DNA of 64,000 bases from Cyprinodon diabolis (GCA_030533445.1 CM060064.1:27588126-27652125); one strand, 5' to 3'. Counted from the stretch's first letter, positions 41,987 through 53,751 are shown. Translations and numbers: made by a program. The notes: a model not told the origin generated them from the letters alone.

Positions 41987-43312
41987 TCACAGCAGCAGTT
42001 TTCTGTTAGCCATGTCTTTAAAAATGTTAATAACCTTACTGTGAATGATTGGCACATCCTTCTCGATTGCCAACAAAAGAAGGTCTGACAACCGATCCTC
42101 CTTGCATAAGCTGCGCAGTTTTGTTTTCACCAGCTTCAGTTTTGAGAAGGAACGCTCAACAGTTGCTGTAGACACTGATAAGGTGGCATATGTTTTTAAT
42201 AGTCCAGTCATGTTGGGAAAAACTAGATGAGCATTGTTTTCTTTGATGACAGACAGCATTGATGACACCGTGAAAGATGAAAAGTCCAAATATGATCTGT
42301 GAAAAACCTTCAGCTCTGTCTGCAATTTTTCTTCATCATCAATTTCATAAAACTGGCAGAGCATCTTTAGAGCTTGAAGTGCTTTTGGAGGAACTGTTGC
42401 ATGGGTCCAGTTTTCTGGGACAGTAAGGCAGTGGAGGGCATTTAATATTTTCCAGGTAGAATTATCTCCTCCCTTAAACCGTTTCTGAAGCTCTTGTGTG
42501 AAGGAGTCAACAAAAACATAATATAGCTGTGCACGGTAGGACTCCTTCAAGGTACAGAAAACATAGTCATCAGAAGCGCCTGTACCAACCACAGAAAACT
42601 TTGCTGGCACTTTCCTCTTCCTTGTGTGTCCACTGACTTCTTCAGGGGATTTAAGCCCCACAGATGCAGCCTTTTCTGTGGCTTTCCTATACATTTCCTC
42701 AAATTCTTCTTCTGATCTGCAACGCTCCAGTGTCTGTAGAACCCCTTCAACAATTTTGTAGGCTTCAGCCAGGTCTATATCTTTCTGCTGTAACGCATCT
42801 GATGCAACTGCAGTTACTTGGAAGATGGGGCAAGTAATTTCCAGACATAAGAAGAATTCAAAATTGATGTTCTTCAAAAGGATTACTGCATCACCTGCTG
42901 ATGGATCAGGGGGGGGTTGCTGAGTCATATTCTCTAAGAATGTCATAACAGCAGGAAGAACTTTCCTGAGAGACTTCAGGGCACTTTCTCGGCAGGCCCA
43001 TCGAGTGTCAGACAACTTTTGCAGTTCAACTGGGCGCTGATTTGGTTGCATTCTTTTCTGAACTTCAACAAATGCAGTATGTCTTTTTGATGAGTTTCCA
43101 ATGAATGTGTAAAGTTTCTCAACCAAGTTGAAAAATGTGACAAAACATATATTTGATTTGGCACTTTCAACTAACACCAAATTAAGACAGTGTGCCTGAC
43201 AGTGGACATACAAAGCCTTGGGATTGTGCCTGAGAATTCTTGCCTGAAGTCCCTTGTAGTGTCCACTCATGTTTGCTGCTCCATCGTATCCCTGACCTCT
43301 GATGTTATCCAT
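41987..43312 (-). pseudogene. hAT transposase, C-terminal half (441 codons)
   Basis: Open from 43,312 but in a different frame from the upstream half. It begins MDNIRGQGYDGAANMSG, holding the second catalytic Asp (GYDGAANMSG). The conserved HCQAHCLNLV motif (Cys-x2-His) follows at about residues 38-47. A variable helical insertion comes next. The C-terminal hAT dimerisation domain contains SVSTATVERSFSKLKLVKTK with the catalytic Glu and ends ...NRKLLL. The length and motif order are complete for this half. Before 43,312 the same frame stays alignable back to about 43,390 (IQSTSGEALENLVLDVLK on the minus strand), which shows that the break is a small indel and not a deletion. Confidence 0.9.
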
Positions 43313-43329
43313 TTTTAGGTCATTTTCCT

Positions 43330-44613
43330 TCAGTACGTCCAGAACCAGATTTTCAAGGGCTTCTCCGCTGGTGGATTGAATGTTGCATACCTAAATCGCT
43401 CCTTAATCTGCATGTTGTGCATGTACCTGACCACAAAGGACACTTGTTCCGTGTGTGAAACATCCGTGGTTTCGTCAATAAGAATGGAATAGAGCTCCCT
43501 TTCTTTTATTTCAGTTTTGATCGCACGTCTTACTTCTATACCTAATGCTTTTATTATGTCATTTTGTGTTCTGTTTGATAGAAGTGAGACCAGTGGTCTT
43601 TTGTGACTTTCCAGTGTTTCTTTCAACCCATCAAGGTGCAATTTAATGACACTGTCATACTTGCCGAATAACTCCACAAGCTCTAAAAAATTGCCTCGAT
43701 TTAGGCTTCCTGACGTCTCATCATCTCCTCTAAATGACATGCCCTGTCTTGCCAGATAAAGTGCAATGGAAATCAACCGAGATAAAATTTCTCTGTTTCT
43801 CTGCTTTTCTTTGTCTTTTGCAGCTTGTGACTGAAGATTACCTATTACCAAAGCTGCCTCCATTGACTTTTTCTGAAAAGTGTTCCACTTTACCAAAGCA
43901 CACATATGGGACTCTGATGCATTGTGCTCTTTAATTTTCTGTAATGCTCTCTTCCATCTGTTTAATCCTGTTGTTTTCCATGATTTGCGCGACATGTACT
44001 TTTCTTCATTCAGAAAAAGACGGCAGCTAAAACAAAACATGAAATTTAAATTGGGAGAATACTCCAGCCATGGGTTACTCTTATACCATTTATTCTGAAA
44101 AGAGCTTCCTTCTTCATTTTTAGGAAATGGTAGCTCTGGTTGGCATGGTCCTTGGTTTACACACTTTTGAATAAATGCTTCATCATATTTAATGTTGAAC
44201 TGCAAGACATGTGCTGGGTCATTTGGGTGTGGAAGGTCCATTAGGAATGTGAATGGCCTCTCTCTGACTTGTTGCTCTGTGTTTTCTTCCATTGTGTTTA
44301 TTTCTGACTGTCCGTCTCCTCTCCTTTCTTCCCCTGTTGTTGACTGCATTTCTGTGTCTTTTATTTCTGACTGTTGTCCCTCTTCTTTCCTTTCTTCCTC
44401 TGTTGTTGACTGCATTTCTGTGTCTTTTATTTCTGACTGTTGTCCCTCTTCTTTCCTTTCTTCCTCTGTTGTTGACTGCATTTCTGTGTCTTTTATTTCT
44501 GACTGTTGTCCCTCTTCTTTCCTTTCTTCCTCTGTTGTTGACTGCATTTCTGTGTCTTTTATTTCTGACTGTTGTCCCTCTTCTTTCCTTTCTTCCTCTG
44601 TTGTTGACTGCAT
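43330..44613 (-). pseudogene. hAT transposase, N-terminal half with zinc finger and DUF4371
   Basis: Same frame as the repeat array upstream, apart from the nonsense codon at 44,776-44,778. After five 66-bp-type repeats it enters the conserved segment (NTMEENTEQQVRERPFTF, then LPHPNDPAHVLQFNIKYDEA). A TTF-type zinc finger follows (FCFSCRLF ... HNASESH). The DUF4371 domain then has SILIDETTDVSH with the first catalytic Asp. It runs out of frame at about 43,390 and stops at 43,330. Only this copy of the PNDPAHVLQF segment continues into the finger; the six copies inside the array stop after CVNQGPCQPE. Confidence 0.9.
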
Positions 44614-45850
44614 TTCTGTGTCTTGTATTTCTGACTGTTGTCCCTCTTCTTTCCTTTCTTCCCCTGTTGTTGACTTAATTTCTGTGAATTTTATTTCTGA
44701 CTGTTGTCCCTCTTCTTTCCCTTCTTCCTCTGTTGTTGACTTAATTTCTGTGAATTTTATTTCTGACTGTTGTCCCTATTCTTTCCTTTCTTCCTCTGTT
44801 GTTGACTGCATTTCTGTGTCTTTTATTTCTGACTGTTGTCCCTCTTCTTTCCTTTCTTCCTCTGTTGTTGACTGCATTTCTGTGTCTTTTATTTCTGGCT
44901 GTTGTCCCTCTTCTTTCCTTTCTTCCTCTGTTGTTGACTGCATTTCTGTGTCTTTTATTTCTGACTGTTGTCCCTCTTCTTTCCTTTCTTCCGCTGTTGT
45001 TGACTGCATTTCTGTGTCTTTTATTTCTGACTGTTGTCCCTCTTCTTTCCTTTCTTCCTCTGTTGTTGACTGCATTTCTGTGTCTTTTATTTCTGACTGT
45101 TGTCCCTCTTCTTTCCTTTCTTCCGCTGTTGTTGACTGCATTTCTGTGTCTTTTATTTCTGACTGTTGTCCCTCTTCTTTCCTTTCTTCCTCTGTTGTTG
45201 ACTGCATTTCTGTGTCTTTTATTTCTGACTGTTGTCCCTCTTCTTTCCTTTCTTCCGCTGTTGTTGACTGCATTTCTGTGTCTTTTATTTCTGACTGTTG
45301 TCCCTCTTCTTTCCTTTCTTCCTCTGTTGTTGACTGCATTTCTGTGTCTTTTATTTCTGACTGTTGTCCCTCTTCTTTCCTTTCTTCCGCTGTTGTTGAC
45401 TGCATTTCTGTGTCTTTTATTTCTGACTGTTGTCCCTCTTCTTTCCTTTCTTCCTCTGTTGTTGACTGCATTTCTGTGTCTTTTATTTCTGACTGTTGTC
45501 CCTCTTCTTTCCTTTCTTCCGCTGTTGTTGACTGCATTTCTGTGTCTTTTATTTCTGACTGTTGTCCCTCTTCTTTCCTTTCTTCCTCTGTTGTTGACTG
45601 CATTTCTGTGTCTTTTATTTCTGACTGTTGTCCCTCTTCTTTCCTTTCTTCCGCTGTTGTTGACTGCATTTCTGTGTCTTTTATTTCTGACTGTTGTCCC
45701 TCTTCTTTCCTTTCTTCCTCTGTTGTTGACTGCATTTCTGTGTCTTTTATTTCTGACTGTTGTCCCTCTTCTTTCCTTTCTTCCCCTGTTGTTGACTTAA
45801 TTTCTGTGTCTTTTATTTCTGACTGTTGTCCCTCTTCTTTCCTTTCTTCC

Positions 45851-46045
45851 TCTGGTTGGCATGGTCCTTGGTTTACACACTTTTGAATAAATGCTTCATC
45901 ATATTTAATGTTGAACTGCAAGACATGTGCTGGGTCATTTGGGTGTGGAAGGTCCATTAGGAATGTGAATGGCCTCTCTCTGACTTGTTGCTCTGTGTTT
46001 TCTTCCATTGTGTTTATTTCTGACTGTCCGTCTCCTCTCCTTTCT
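45851..46045 (-). repeat. Embedded copy 1 of the transposase N-terminal segment
   Basis: Captured copy of the NTMEENTEQQ...VNQGPCQPE segment, ending abruptly in EEERKEEG repeats and not in the zinc finger. Its plus-strand start TCTGGTTGGCATGG is the block boundary. Spacing from the authentic copy at 44,135 is 1,716 bp (26 x 66). Confidence 0.9.
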
Positions 46046-47620
46046 TCCCCTGTTGTTGACTGCATTTCTGTGTCTTTTATTTCTGACTGTCCGTCTCCTC
46101 TCCTTTCTTCCTCTGTTGTTGACTGCATTTCTGTGTCTTTTATTTCTGACTGTTGTCCCTCTTCTTTCCTTTCTTCCTCTGTTGTTGACTGCATTTCTGT
46201 GTCTTTTATTTCTGACTGTTGTCCCTCTTCTTTCCTTTCTTCCTCTGTTGTTGACTGCATTTCTGTGTCTTTTATTTCTGACTGTTGTCCCTCTTCTTTC
46301 CTTTCTTCCGCTGTTGTTGACTGCATTTCTGTGTCTTTTATTTCTGACTGTTGTCCCTCTTCTTTCCTTTCTTCCTCTGTTGTTGACTGCATTTCTGTGT
46401 CTTTTATTTCTGACTGTTGTCCCTCTTCTTTCCTTTCTTCCGCTGTTGTTGACTGCATTTCTGTGTCTTTTATTTCTGACTGTTGTCCCTCTTCTTTCCT
46501 TTCTTCCTCTGTTGTTGACTGCATTTCTGTGTCTTTTATTTCTGACTGTTGTCCCTCTTCTTTCCTTTCTTCCGCTGTTGTTGACTGCATTTCTGTGTCT
46601 TGTATTTCTGACTGTTGTCCCTCTTCTTTCCTTTCTTCCCCTGTTGTTGACTGCATTTCTGTGTCTTTTATTTCTGACTGTCCGTCTCCTCTCCTTTCTT
46701 CCTCTGTTGTTGACTGCATTTCTGTGTCTTTTATTTCTGACTGTTGTCCCTCTTCTTTCCTTTCTTCCTCTGTTGTTGACTGCATTTCTGTGTCTTTTAT
46801 TTCTGACTGTTGTCCCTCTTCTTTCCTTTCTTCCCCTGTTGTTGACTGCATTTCTGTGTCTTTTATTTCTGACTGTCCGTCTCCTCTCCTTTCTTCCCCT
46901 GTTGTTGACTGCATTTCTGTGTCTTGTATTTCTGACTGTTGTCCCTCTTCTTTCCTTTCTTCCCCTGTTGTTGACTGCATTTCTGTGTCTTTTATTTCTG
47001 ACTGTCCGTCTCCTCTCCTTTCTTCCTCTGTTGTTGACTGCATTTCTGTGTCTTTTATTTCTGACTGTTGTCCCTCTTCTTTCCTTTCTTCCTCTGTTGT
47101 TGACTGCATTTCTGTGTCTTTTATTCCTGACTGTTGTCCCTCTTCTTTCCTTTCTTCCGCTGTTGTTGACTGCATTTCTGTGTCTTTTATTTCTGACTGT
47201 TGTCCCTCTTCTTTCCTTTCTTCCTCTGTTGTTGACTGCATTTCTGTGTCTTTTATTTCTGACTGTTGTCCCTCTTCTTTCCTTTCTTCCGCTGTTGTTG
47301 ACTGCATTTCTGTGTCTTTTATTTCTGACTGTTGCCCCTCTTCTTTCCTTTCTTCCTCTGTTGTTGACTGCATTTCTGTGTCTTTTATTTCTGACTGTTG
47401 TCCCTCTTCTTTCCTTTCTTCCGCTGTTGTTGACTGCATTTCTGTGTCTTTTATTTCTGACTGTTGTCCCTCTTCTTTCCTTTCTTCCTCTGTTGTTGAC
47501 TGCATTTCTGTGTCTTTTATTTCTGACTGTTGTCCCTCTTCTTTCCTTTCTTCCCCTGTTGTTGACTTAATTTCTGTGTCTTTTATTTCTGACTGTTGTC
47601 CCTCTTCTTTCCTTTCTTCC

Positions 47621-47815
47621 TCTGGTTGGCATGGTCCTTGGTTTACACACTTTTGAATAAATGCTTCATCATATTTAATGTTGAACTGCAAGACATGTGC
47701 TGGGTCATTTGGGTGTGGAAGGTCCATTAGGAATGTGAATGGCCTCTCTCTGACTTGTTGCTCTGTGTTTTCTTCCATTGTGTTTATTTCTGACTGTCCG
47801 TCTCCTCTCCTTTCT
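47621..47815 (-). repeat. Embedded copy 2 of the transposase N-terminal segment
   Basis: Same segment and same truncation point as copy 1, 1,770 bp further on. It opens the first of two indistinguishable 1,650-bp blocks. Confidence 0.9.
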
Positions 47816-49270
47816 TCCCCTGTTGTTGACTGCATTTCTGTGTCTTTTATTTCTGACTGTTGTCCCTCTTCTTTCCTTTCTTCCTCTGTTGTTGACTGCA
47901 TTTCTGTGTCTTTTATTTCTGACTTTTGTCCCTCTTCTTTCCTTTCTTCCTCTGTTGTTGACTGCATTTCTGTGTCTTTTATTTCTGACTGTTGTCCCTC
48001 TTCTTTCCTTTCTTCCTCTGTTGTTGACTGCATTTCTGTGTCTTTTATTTCTGACTGTTGTCCCTCTTCTTTCCTTTCTTCCTCTGTTGTTGACTGCATT
48101 TCTATGTCTTTTATTTCTGACTGTTGTCCCTCTTCTTTCCTTTCTTCCTCTGTTGTTGACTGCATTTCTGTGTCTTGTATTTCTGACTGTTGTCCCTCTT
48201 CTTTCCTTTCTTCCCCTGTTGTTGACTTAATTTCTGTGAATTTTATTTCTGACTGTTGTCCCTCTTCTTTCCTTTCTTCCTCTGTTGCTGACTGCATTTC
48301 TGTGTCTTTTATTTCTGACTGTTGTCCCTCTTCTTTCCTTTCTTCCTCTGTTGTTGACTGCATTTCTGTGTCTTTTATTTCTGACTGTTGTCCCTCTTCT
48401 TTCCTTTCTTCCTCTGTTGTTGACTGCATTTCTGTGTCTTTTATTTCTGACTGTTGTCCCTCTTCTTTCCTTTCTTCCTCTGTTGTTGACTGCATTTCTG
48501 TGTCTTTTATTTCTGACTGTTGTCCCTCTTCTTTCCTTTCTTCCGCTGTTGTTGACTGCATTTCTGTGTCTTTTATTTCTGACTGTTGTCCCTCTTCTTT
48601 CCTTTCTTCCTCTGTTGTTGACTGCATTTCTGTGTCTTTTATTTCTGACTGTTGTCCCTCTTCTTTCCTTTCTTCCTCTGTTGTTGACTGCATTTCTGTG
48701 TCTTTTATTTCTGACTGTTGTCCCTCTTCTTTCCTTTCTTCCTCTGTTGTTGACTGCATTTCTGTGTCTTTTATTTCTGACTGTTGTCCCTCTTCTTTCC
48801 TTTCTTCCGCTGTTGTTGACTGCATTTCTGTGTCTTTTATTTCTGACTGTTGTCCCTCTTCTTTCCTTTCTTCCTCTGTTGTTGACTGCATTTCTGTGTC
48901 TTTTATTTCTGACTGTTGTCCCTCTTCTTTCCTTTCTTCCGCTGTTGTTGACTGCATTTCTGTGTCTTTTATTTCTGACTGTTGTCCCTCTTCTTTCCTT
49001 TCTTCCTCTGTTGTTGACTGCATTTCTGTGTCTTTTATTTCTGACTGTTGTCCCTCTTCTTTCCTTTCTTCCGCTGTTGTTGACTGCATTTCTGTGTCTT
49101 TTATTTCTGACTGTTGTCCCTCTTCTTTCCTTTCTTCCTCTGTTGTTGACTGCATTTCTGTGTCTTTTATTTCTGACTGTTGTCCCTCTTCTTTCCTTTC
49201 TTCCCCTGTTGTTGACTTAATTTCTGTGTCTTTTATTTCTGACTGTTGTCCCTCTTCTTTCCTTTCTTCC

Positions 49271-49465
49271 TCTGGTTGGCATGGTCCTTGGTTTACACAC
49301 TTTTGAATAAATGCTTCATCATATTTAATGTTGAACTGCAAGACATGTGCTGGGTCATTTGGGTGTGGAAGGTCCATTAGGAATGTGAATGGCCTCTCTC
49401 TGACTTGTTGCTCTGTGTTTTCTTCCATTGTGTTTATTTCTGACTGTCCGTCTCCTCTCCTTTCT
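49271..49465 (-). repeat. Embedded copy 3 of the transposase N-terminal segment
   Basis: 1,650 bp (25 x 66) after copy 2. It opens the shortest block, only 393 bp long. Confidence 0.9.
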
Positions 49466-49663
49466 TCCCCTGTTGTTGACTGCATTTCTGTGTCTTTTAT
49501 TTCTGACTGTCCGTCTCCTCTCCTTTCTTCCTCTGTTGTTGACTGCATTTCTGTGTCTTTTATTTCTGACTGTTGTCCCTCTTCTTTCCTTTCTTCCCCT
49601 GTTGTTGACTTAATTTCTGTGTCTTTTATTTCTGACTGTTGTCCCTCTTCTTTCCTTTCTTCC

Positions 49664-49858
49664 TCTGGTTGGCATGGTCCTTGGTTTACACACTTTTGAA
49701 TAAATGCTTCATCATATTTAATGTTGAACTGCAAGACATGTGCTGGGTCATTTGGGTGTGGAAGGTCCATTAGGAATGTGAATGGCCTCTCTCTGACTTG
49801 TTGCTCTGTGTTTTCTTCCATTGTGTTTATTTCTGACTGTCCGTCTCCTCTCCTTTCT
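49664..49858 (-). repeat. Embedded copy 4 of the transposase N-terminal segment
   Basis: 393 bp after copy 3. It opens the second 1,650-bp block, which translates identically to the block from copy 2 to copy 3. Confidence 0.9.
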
Positions 49859-51313
49859 TCCCCTGTTGTTGACTGCATTTCTGTGTCTTTTATTTCTGAC
49901 TGTTGTCCCTCTTCTTTCCTTTCTTCCTCTGTTGTTGACTGCATTTCTGTGTCTTTTATTTCTGACTTTTGTCCCTCTTCTTTCCTTTCTTCCTCTGTTG
50001 TTGACTGCATTTCTGTGTCTTTTATTTCTGACTGTTGTCCCTCTTCTTTCCTTTCTTCCTCTGTTGTTGACTGCATTTCTGTGTCTTTTATTTCTGACTG
50101 TTGTCCCTCTTCTTTCCTTTCTTCCTCTGTTGTTGACTGCATTTCTATGTCTTTTATTTCTGACTGTTGTCCCTCTTCTTTCCTTTCTTCCTCTGTTGTT
50201 GACTGCATTTCTGTGTCTTGTATTTCTGACTGTTGTCCCTCTTCTTTCCTTTCTTCCCCTGTTGTTGACTTAATTTCTGTGAATTTTATTTCTGACTGTT
50301 GTCCCTCTTCTTTCCTTTCTTCCTCTGTTGCTGACTGCATTTCTGTGTCTTTTATTTCTGACTGTTGTCCCTCTTCTTTCCTTTCTTCCTCTGTTGTTGA
50401 CTGCATTTCTGTGTCTTTTATTTCTGACTGTTGTCCCTCTTCTTTCCTTTCTTCCTCTGTTGTTGACTGCATTTCTGTGTCTTTTATTTCTGACTGTTGT
50501 CCCTCTTCTTTCCTTTCTTCCTCTGTTGTTGACTGCATTTCTGTGTCTTTTATTTCTGACTGTTGTCCCTCTTCTTTCCTTTCTTCCGCTGTTGTTGACT
50601 GCATTTCTGTGTCTTTTATTTCTGACTGTTGTCCCTCTTCTTTCCTTTCTTCCTCTGTTGTTGACTGCATTTCTGTGTCTTTTATTTCTGACTGTTGTCC
50701 CTCTTCTTTCCTTTCTTCCTCTGTTGTTGACTGCATTTCTGTGTCTTTTATTTCTGACTGTTGTCCCTCTTCTTTCCTTTCTTCCTCTGTTGTTGACTGC
50801 ATTTCTGTGTCTTTTATTTCTGACTGTTGTCCCTCTTCTTTCCTTTCTTCCGCTGTTGTTGACTGCATTTCTGTGTCTTTTATTTCTGACTGTTGTCCCT
50901 CTTCTTTCCTTTCTTCCTCTGTTGTTGACTGCATTTCTGTGTCTTTTATTTCTGACTGTTGTCCCTCTTCTTTCCTTTCTTCCGCTGTTGTTGACTGCAT
51001 TTCTGTGTCTTTTATTTCTGACTGTTGTCCCTCTTCTTTCCTTTCTTCCTCTGTTGTTGACTGCATTTCTGTGTCTTTTATTTCTGACTGTTGTCCCTCT
51101 TCTTTCCTTTCTTCCGCTGTTGTTGACTGCATTTCTGTGTCTTTTATTTCTGACTGTTGTCCCTCTTCTTTCCTTTCTTCCTCTGTTGTTGACTGCATTT
51201 CTGTGTCTTTTATTTCTGACTGTTGTCCCTCTTCTTTCCTTTCTTCCCCTGTTGTTGACTTAATTTCTGTGTCTTTTATTTCTGACTGTTGTCCCTCTTC
51301 TTTCCTTTCTTCC

Positions 51314-51508
51314 TCTGGTTGGCATGGTCCTTGGTTTACACACTTTTGAATAAATGCTTCATCATATTTAATGTTGAACTGCAAGACATGTGCTGGGTCA
51401 TTTGGGTGTGGAAGGTCCATTAGGAATGTGAATGGCCTCTCTCTGACTTGTTGCTCTGTGTTTTCTTCCATTGTGTTTATTTCTGACTGTCCGTCTCCTC
51501 TCCTTTCT
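51314..51508 (-). repeat. Embedded copy 5 of the transposase N-terminal segment
   Basis: 1,650 bp after copy 4. It opens a 1,374-bp block of the type that begins with two 63-bp RRGDGQSEI units. Confidence 0.9.
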
Positions 51509-52687
51509 TCCCCTGTTGTTGACTGCATTTCTGTGTCTTTTATTTCTGACTGTCCGTCTCCTCTCCTTTCTTCCTCTGTTGTTGACTGCATTTCTGTGTC
51601 TTTTATTTCTGACTGTTGTCCCTCTTCTTTCCTTTCTTCCTCTGTTGTTGACTGCATTTCTGTGTCTTTTATTTCTGACTGTTGTCCCTCTTCTTTCCTT
51701 TCTTCCGCTGTTGTTGACTGCATTTCTGTGTCTTTTATTTCTGACTGTTGTCCCTCTTCTTTCCTTTCTTCCCCTGTTGTTGACTGCATTTCTGTGTCTT
51801 TTATTTCTGACTGTCCGTCTCCTCTCCTTTCTTCCTCTGTTGTTGACTGCATTTCTGTGTCTTTTATTTCTGACTGTTGTCCCTCTTCTTTCCTTTCTTC
51901 CTCTGTTGTTGACTGCATTTCTGTGTCTTTTATTTCTGACTGTTGTCCCTCTTCTTTCCTTTCTTCCCCTGTTGTTGACTGCATTTCTGTGTCTTTTATT
52001 TCTGACTGTCCGTCTCCTCTCCTTTCTTCCCCTGTTGTTGACTGCATTTCTGTGTCTTGTATTTCTGACTGTTGTCCCTCTTCTTTCCTTTCTTCCCCTG
52101 TTGTTGACTGCATTTCTGTGTCTTTTATTTCTGACTGTCCGTCTCCTCTCCTTTCTTCCTCTGTTGTTGACTGCATTTCTGTGTCTTTTATTTCTGACTG
52201 TTGTCCCTCTTCTTTCCTTTCTTCCTCTGTTGTTGACTGCATTTCTGTGTCTTTTATTTCTGACTGTTGTCCCTCTTCTTTCCTTTCTTCCGCTGTTGTT
52301 GACTGCATTTCTGTGTCTTTTATTTCTGACTGTTGTCCCTCTTCTTTCCTTTCTTCCTCTGTTGTTGACTGCATTTCTGTGTCTTTTATTTCTGACTGTT
52401 GTCCCTCTTCTTTCCTTTCTTCCGCTGTTGTTGACTGCATTTCTGTGTCTTGTATTTCTGACTGTTGTCCCTCTTCTTTCCTTTCTTCCTCTGTTGTTGA
52501 CTGCATTTCTGTGTCTTTTATTTCTGACTGTTGTCCCTCTTCTTTCCTTTCTTCCTCTGTTGTTGACTGCATTTCTGTGTCTTTTATTTCTGACTGTTGT
52601 CCCTCTTCTTTCCTTTCTTCCCCTGTTGTTGACTTAATTTCTGTGTCTTTTATTTCTGACTGTTGTCCCTCTTCTTTCCTTTCTTCC

Positions 52688-52882
52688 TCTGGTTGGCATG
52701 GTCCTTGGTTTACACACTTTTGAATAAATGCTTCATCATATTTAATGTTGAACTGCAAGACATGTGCTGGGTCATTTGGGTGTGGAAGGTCCATTAGGAA
52801 TGTGAATGGCCTCTCTCTGACTTGTTGCTCTGTGTTTTCTTCCATTGTGTTTATTTCTGACTGTCCGTCTCCTCTCCTTTCT
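52688..52882 (-). repeat. Embedded copy 6 of the transposase N-terminal segment
   Basis: 1,374 bp after copy 5. It opens the last, incomplete block, about 935 bp, which runs to the array start near 53,622. Confidence 0.9.
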
Positions 52883-53751
52883 TCCCCTGTTGTTGACTGC
52901 ATTTCTGTGTCTTTTATTTCTGACTGTTGTCCCTCTTCTTTCCTTTCTTCCTCTGTTGTTGACTGCATTTCTGTGTCTTTTATTTCTGACTTTTGTCCCT
53001 CTTCTTTCCTTTCTTCCTCTGTTGTTGACTGCATTTCTGTGTCTTTTATTTCTGACTGTTGTCCCTCTTCTTTCCTTTCTTCCTCTGTTGTTGACTGCAT
53101 TTCTGTGTCTTTTATTTCTGACTGTTGTCCCTCTTCTTTCCTTTCTTCCTCTGTTGTTGACTGCATTTCTGTGTCTTTTATTTCTGACTGTTGTCCCTCT
53201 TCTTTCCTTTCTTCCTCTGTTGTTGACTGCATTTCTATGTCTTTTATTTCTGACTGTTGTCCCTCTTCTTTCCTTTCTTCCTCTGTTGTTGACTGCATTT
53301 CTGTGTCTTGTATTTCTGACTGTTGTCCCTCTTCTTTCCTTTCTTCCCCTGTTGTTGACTTAATTTCTGTGAATTTTATTTCTGACTGTTGTCCCTCTTC
53401 TTTCCTTTCTTCCTCTGTTGTTGACTGCATTTCTGTGTCTTTTATTTCTGACTGTTGTCCCTCTTCTTTCCTTTCTTCCTCTGTTGTTGACTGCATTTCT
53501 GTGTCTTTTATTTCTGACTGTTGTCCCTCTTCTTTCCTTTCTTCCTCTGTTGTTGACTGCATTTCTGTGTCTTTTATTTCTGACTGTTGTCCCTCTTCTT
53601 TCCTTTCTTCCTCTGTTGTTGACCCAACATTTCTGTCTCCTCTTCTGATCTATCATTTTCTTTCTGTCCATCTGGGATCAAGAAACTATTATTCTACACC
53701 CAGATTTAGTACATCTTAACATAATAAAAGCATAATAGCTGCCTTGTAATA

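Larger units (their letters stand above)
44305..53622 (-). repeat. 9.3-kb in-frame 66-bp repeat array within the hAT gene
   Basis: Tandem units of 66 bp (22 codons; core MQSTTEEERKEEGQQSEI) with variants: a 63-bp RRGDGQSEI form, TTAEER/TTGEER, KFTEIKS, KDIEM and GQKSEI. I estimate about 125 units. The peptide is strongly acidic and glutamate-rich and probably disordered or helical. The array is open in the transposase frame from 53,562 to the nonsense codon at 44,776 (2,928 codons), then onward from 44,613. Six copies of a ~55-codon piece of the transposase N-terminus divide it into blocks. Because 66 is a multiple of 3 and the unit lacks stops in several frames, long antisense frames are also open; I treat these as shadows. 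Confidence 0.95.

Noticed and set aside
44776..53562. A giant host structural protein gene
   Set aside because: The frame joins hAT transposase domains on one side and a hAT first exon on the other, and the embedded non-repeat segments are transposase fragments.
44305..53622. CRISPR-like array
   Set aside because: The units are contiguous with no unique spacers, encode an in-frame peptide, and sit in a eukaryotic transposon gene.
44192..53719. Series of plus-strand frames of 324-582 codons (Cys/Ser-rich) and 150-520 codons (Leu-rich) across the array
   Set aside because: They are antisense or alternate-frame readings of the same 66-bp unit. The minus frame continues into recognised transposase domains and has the only meaningful peptide.
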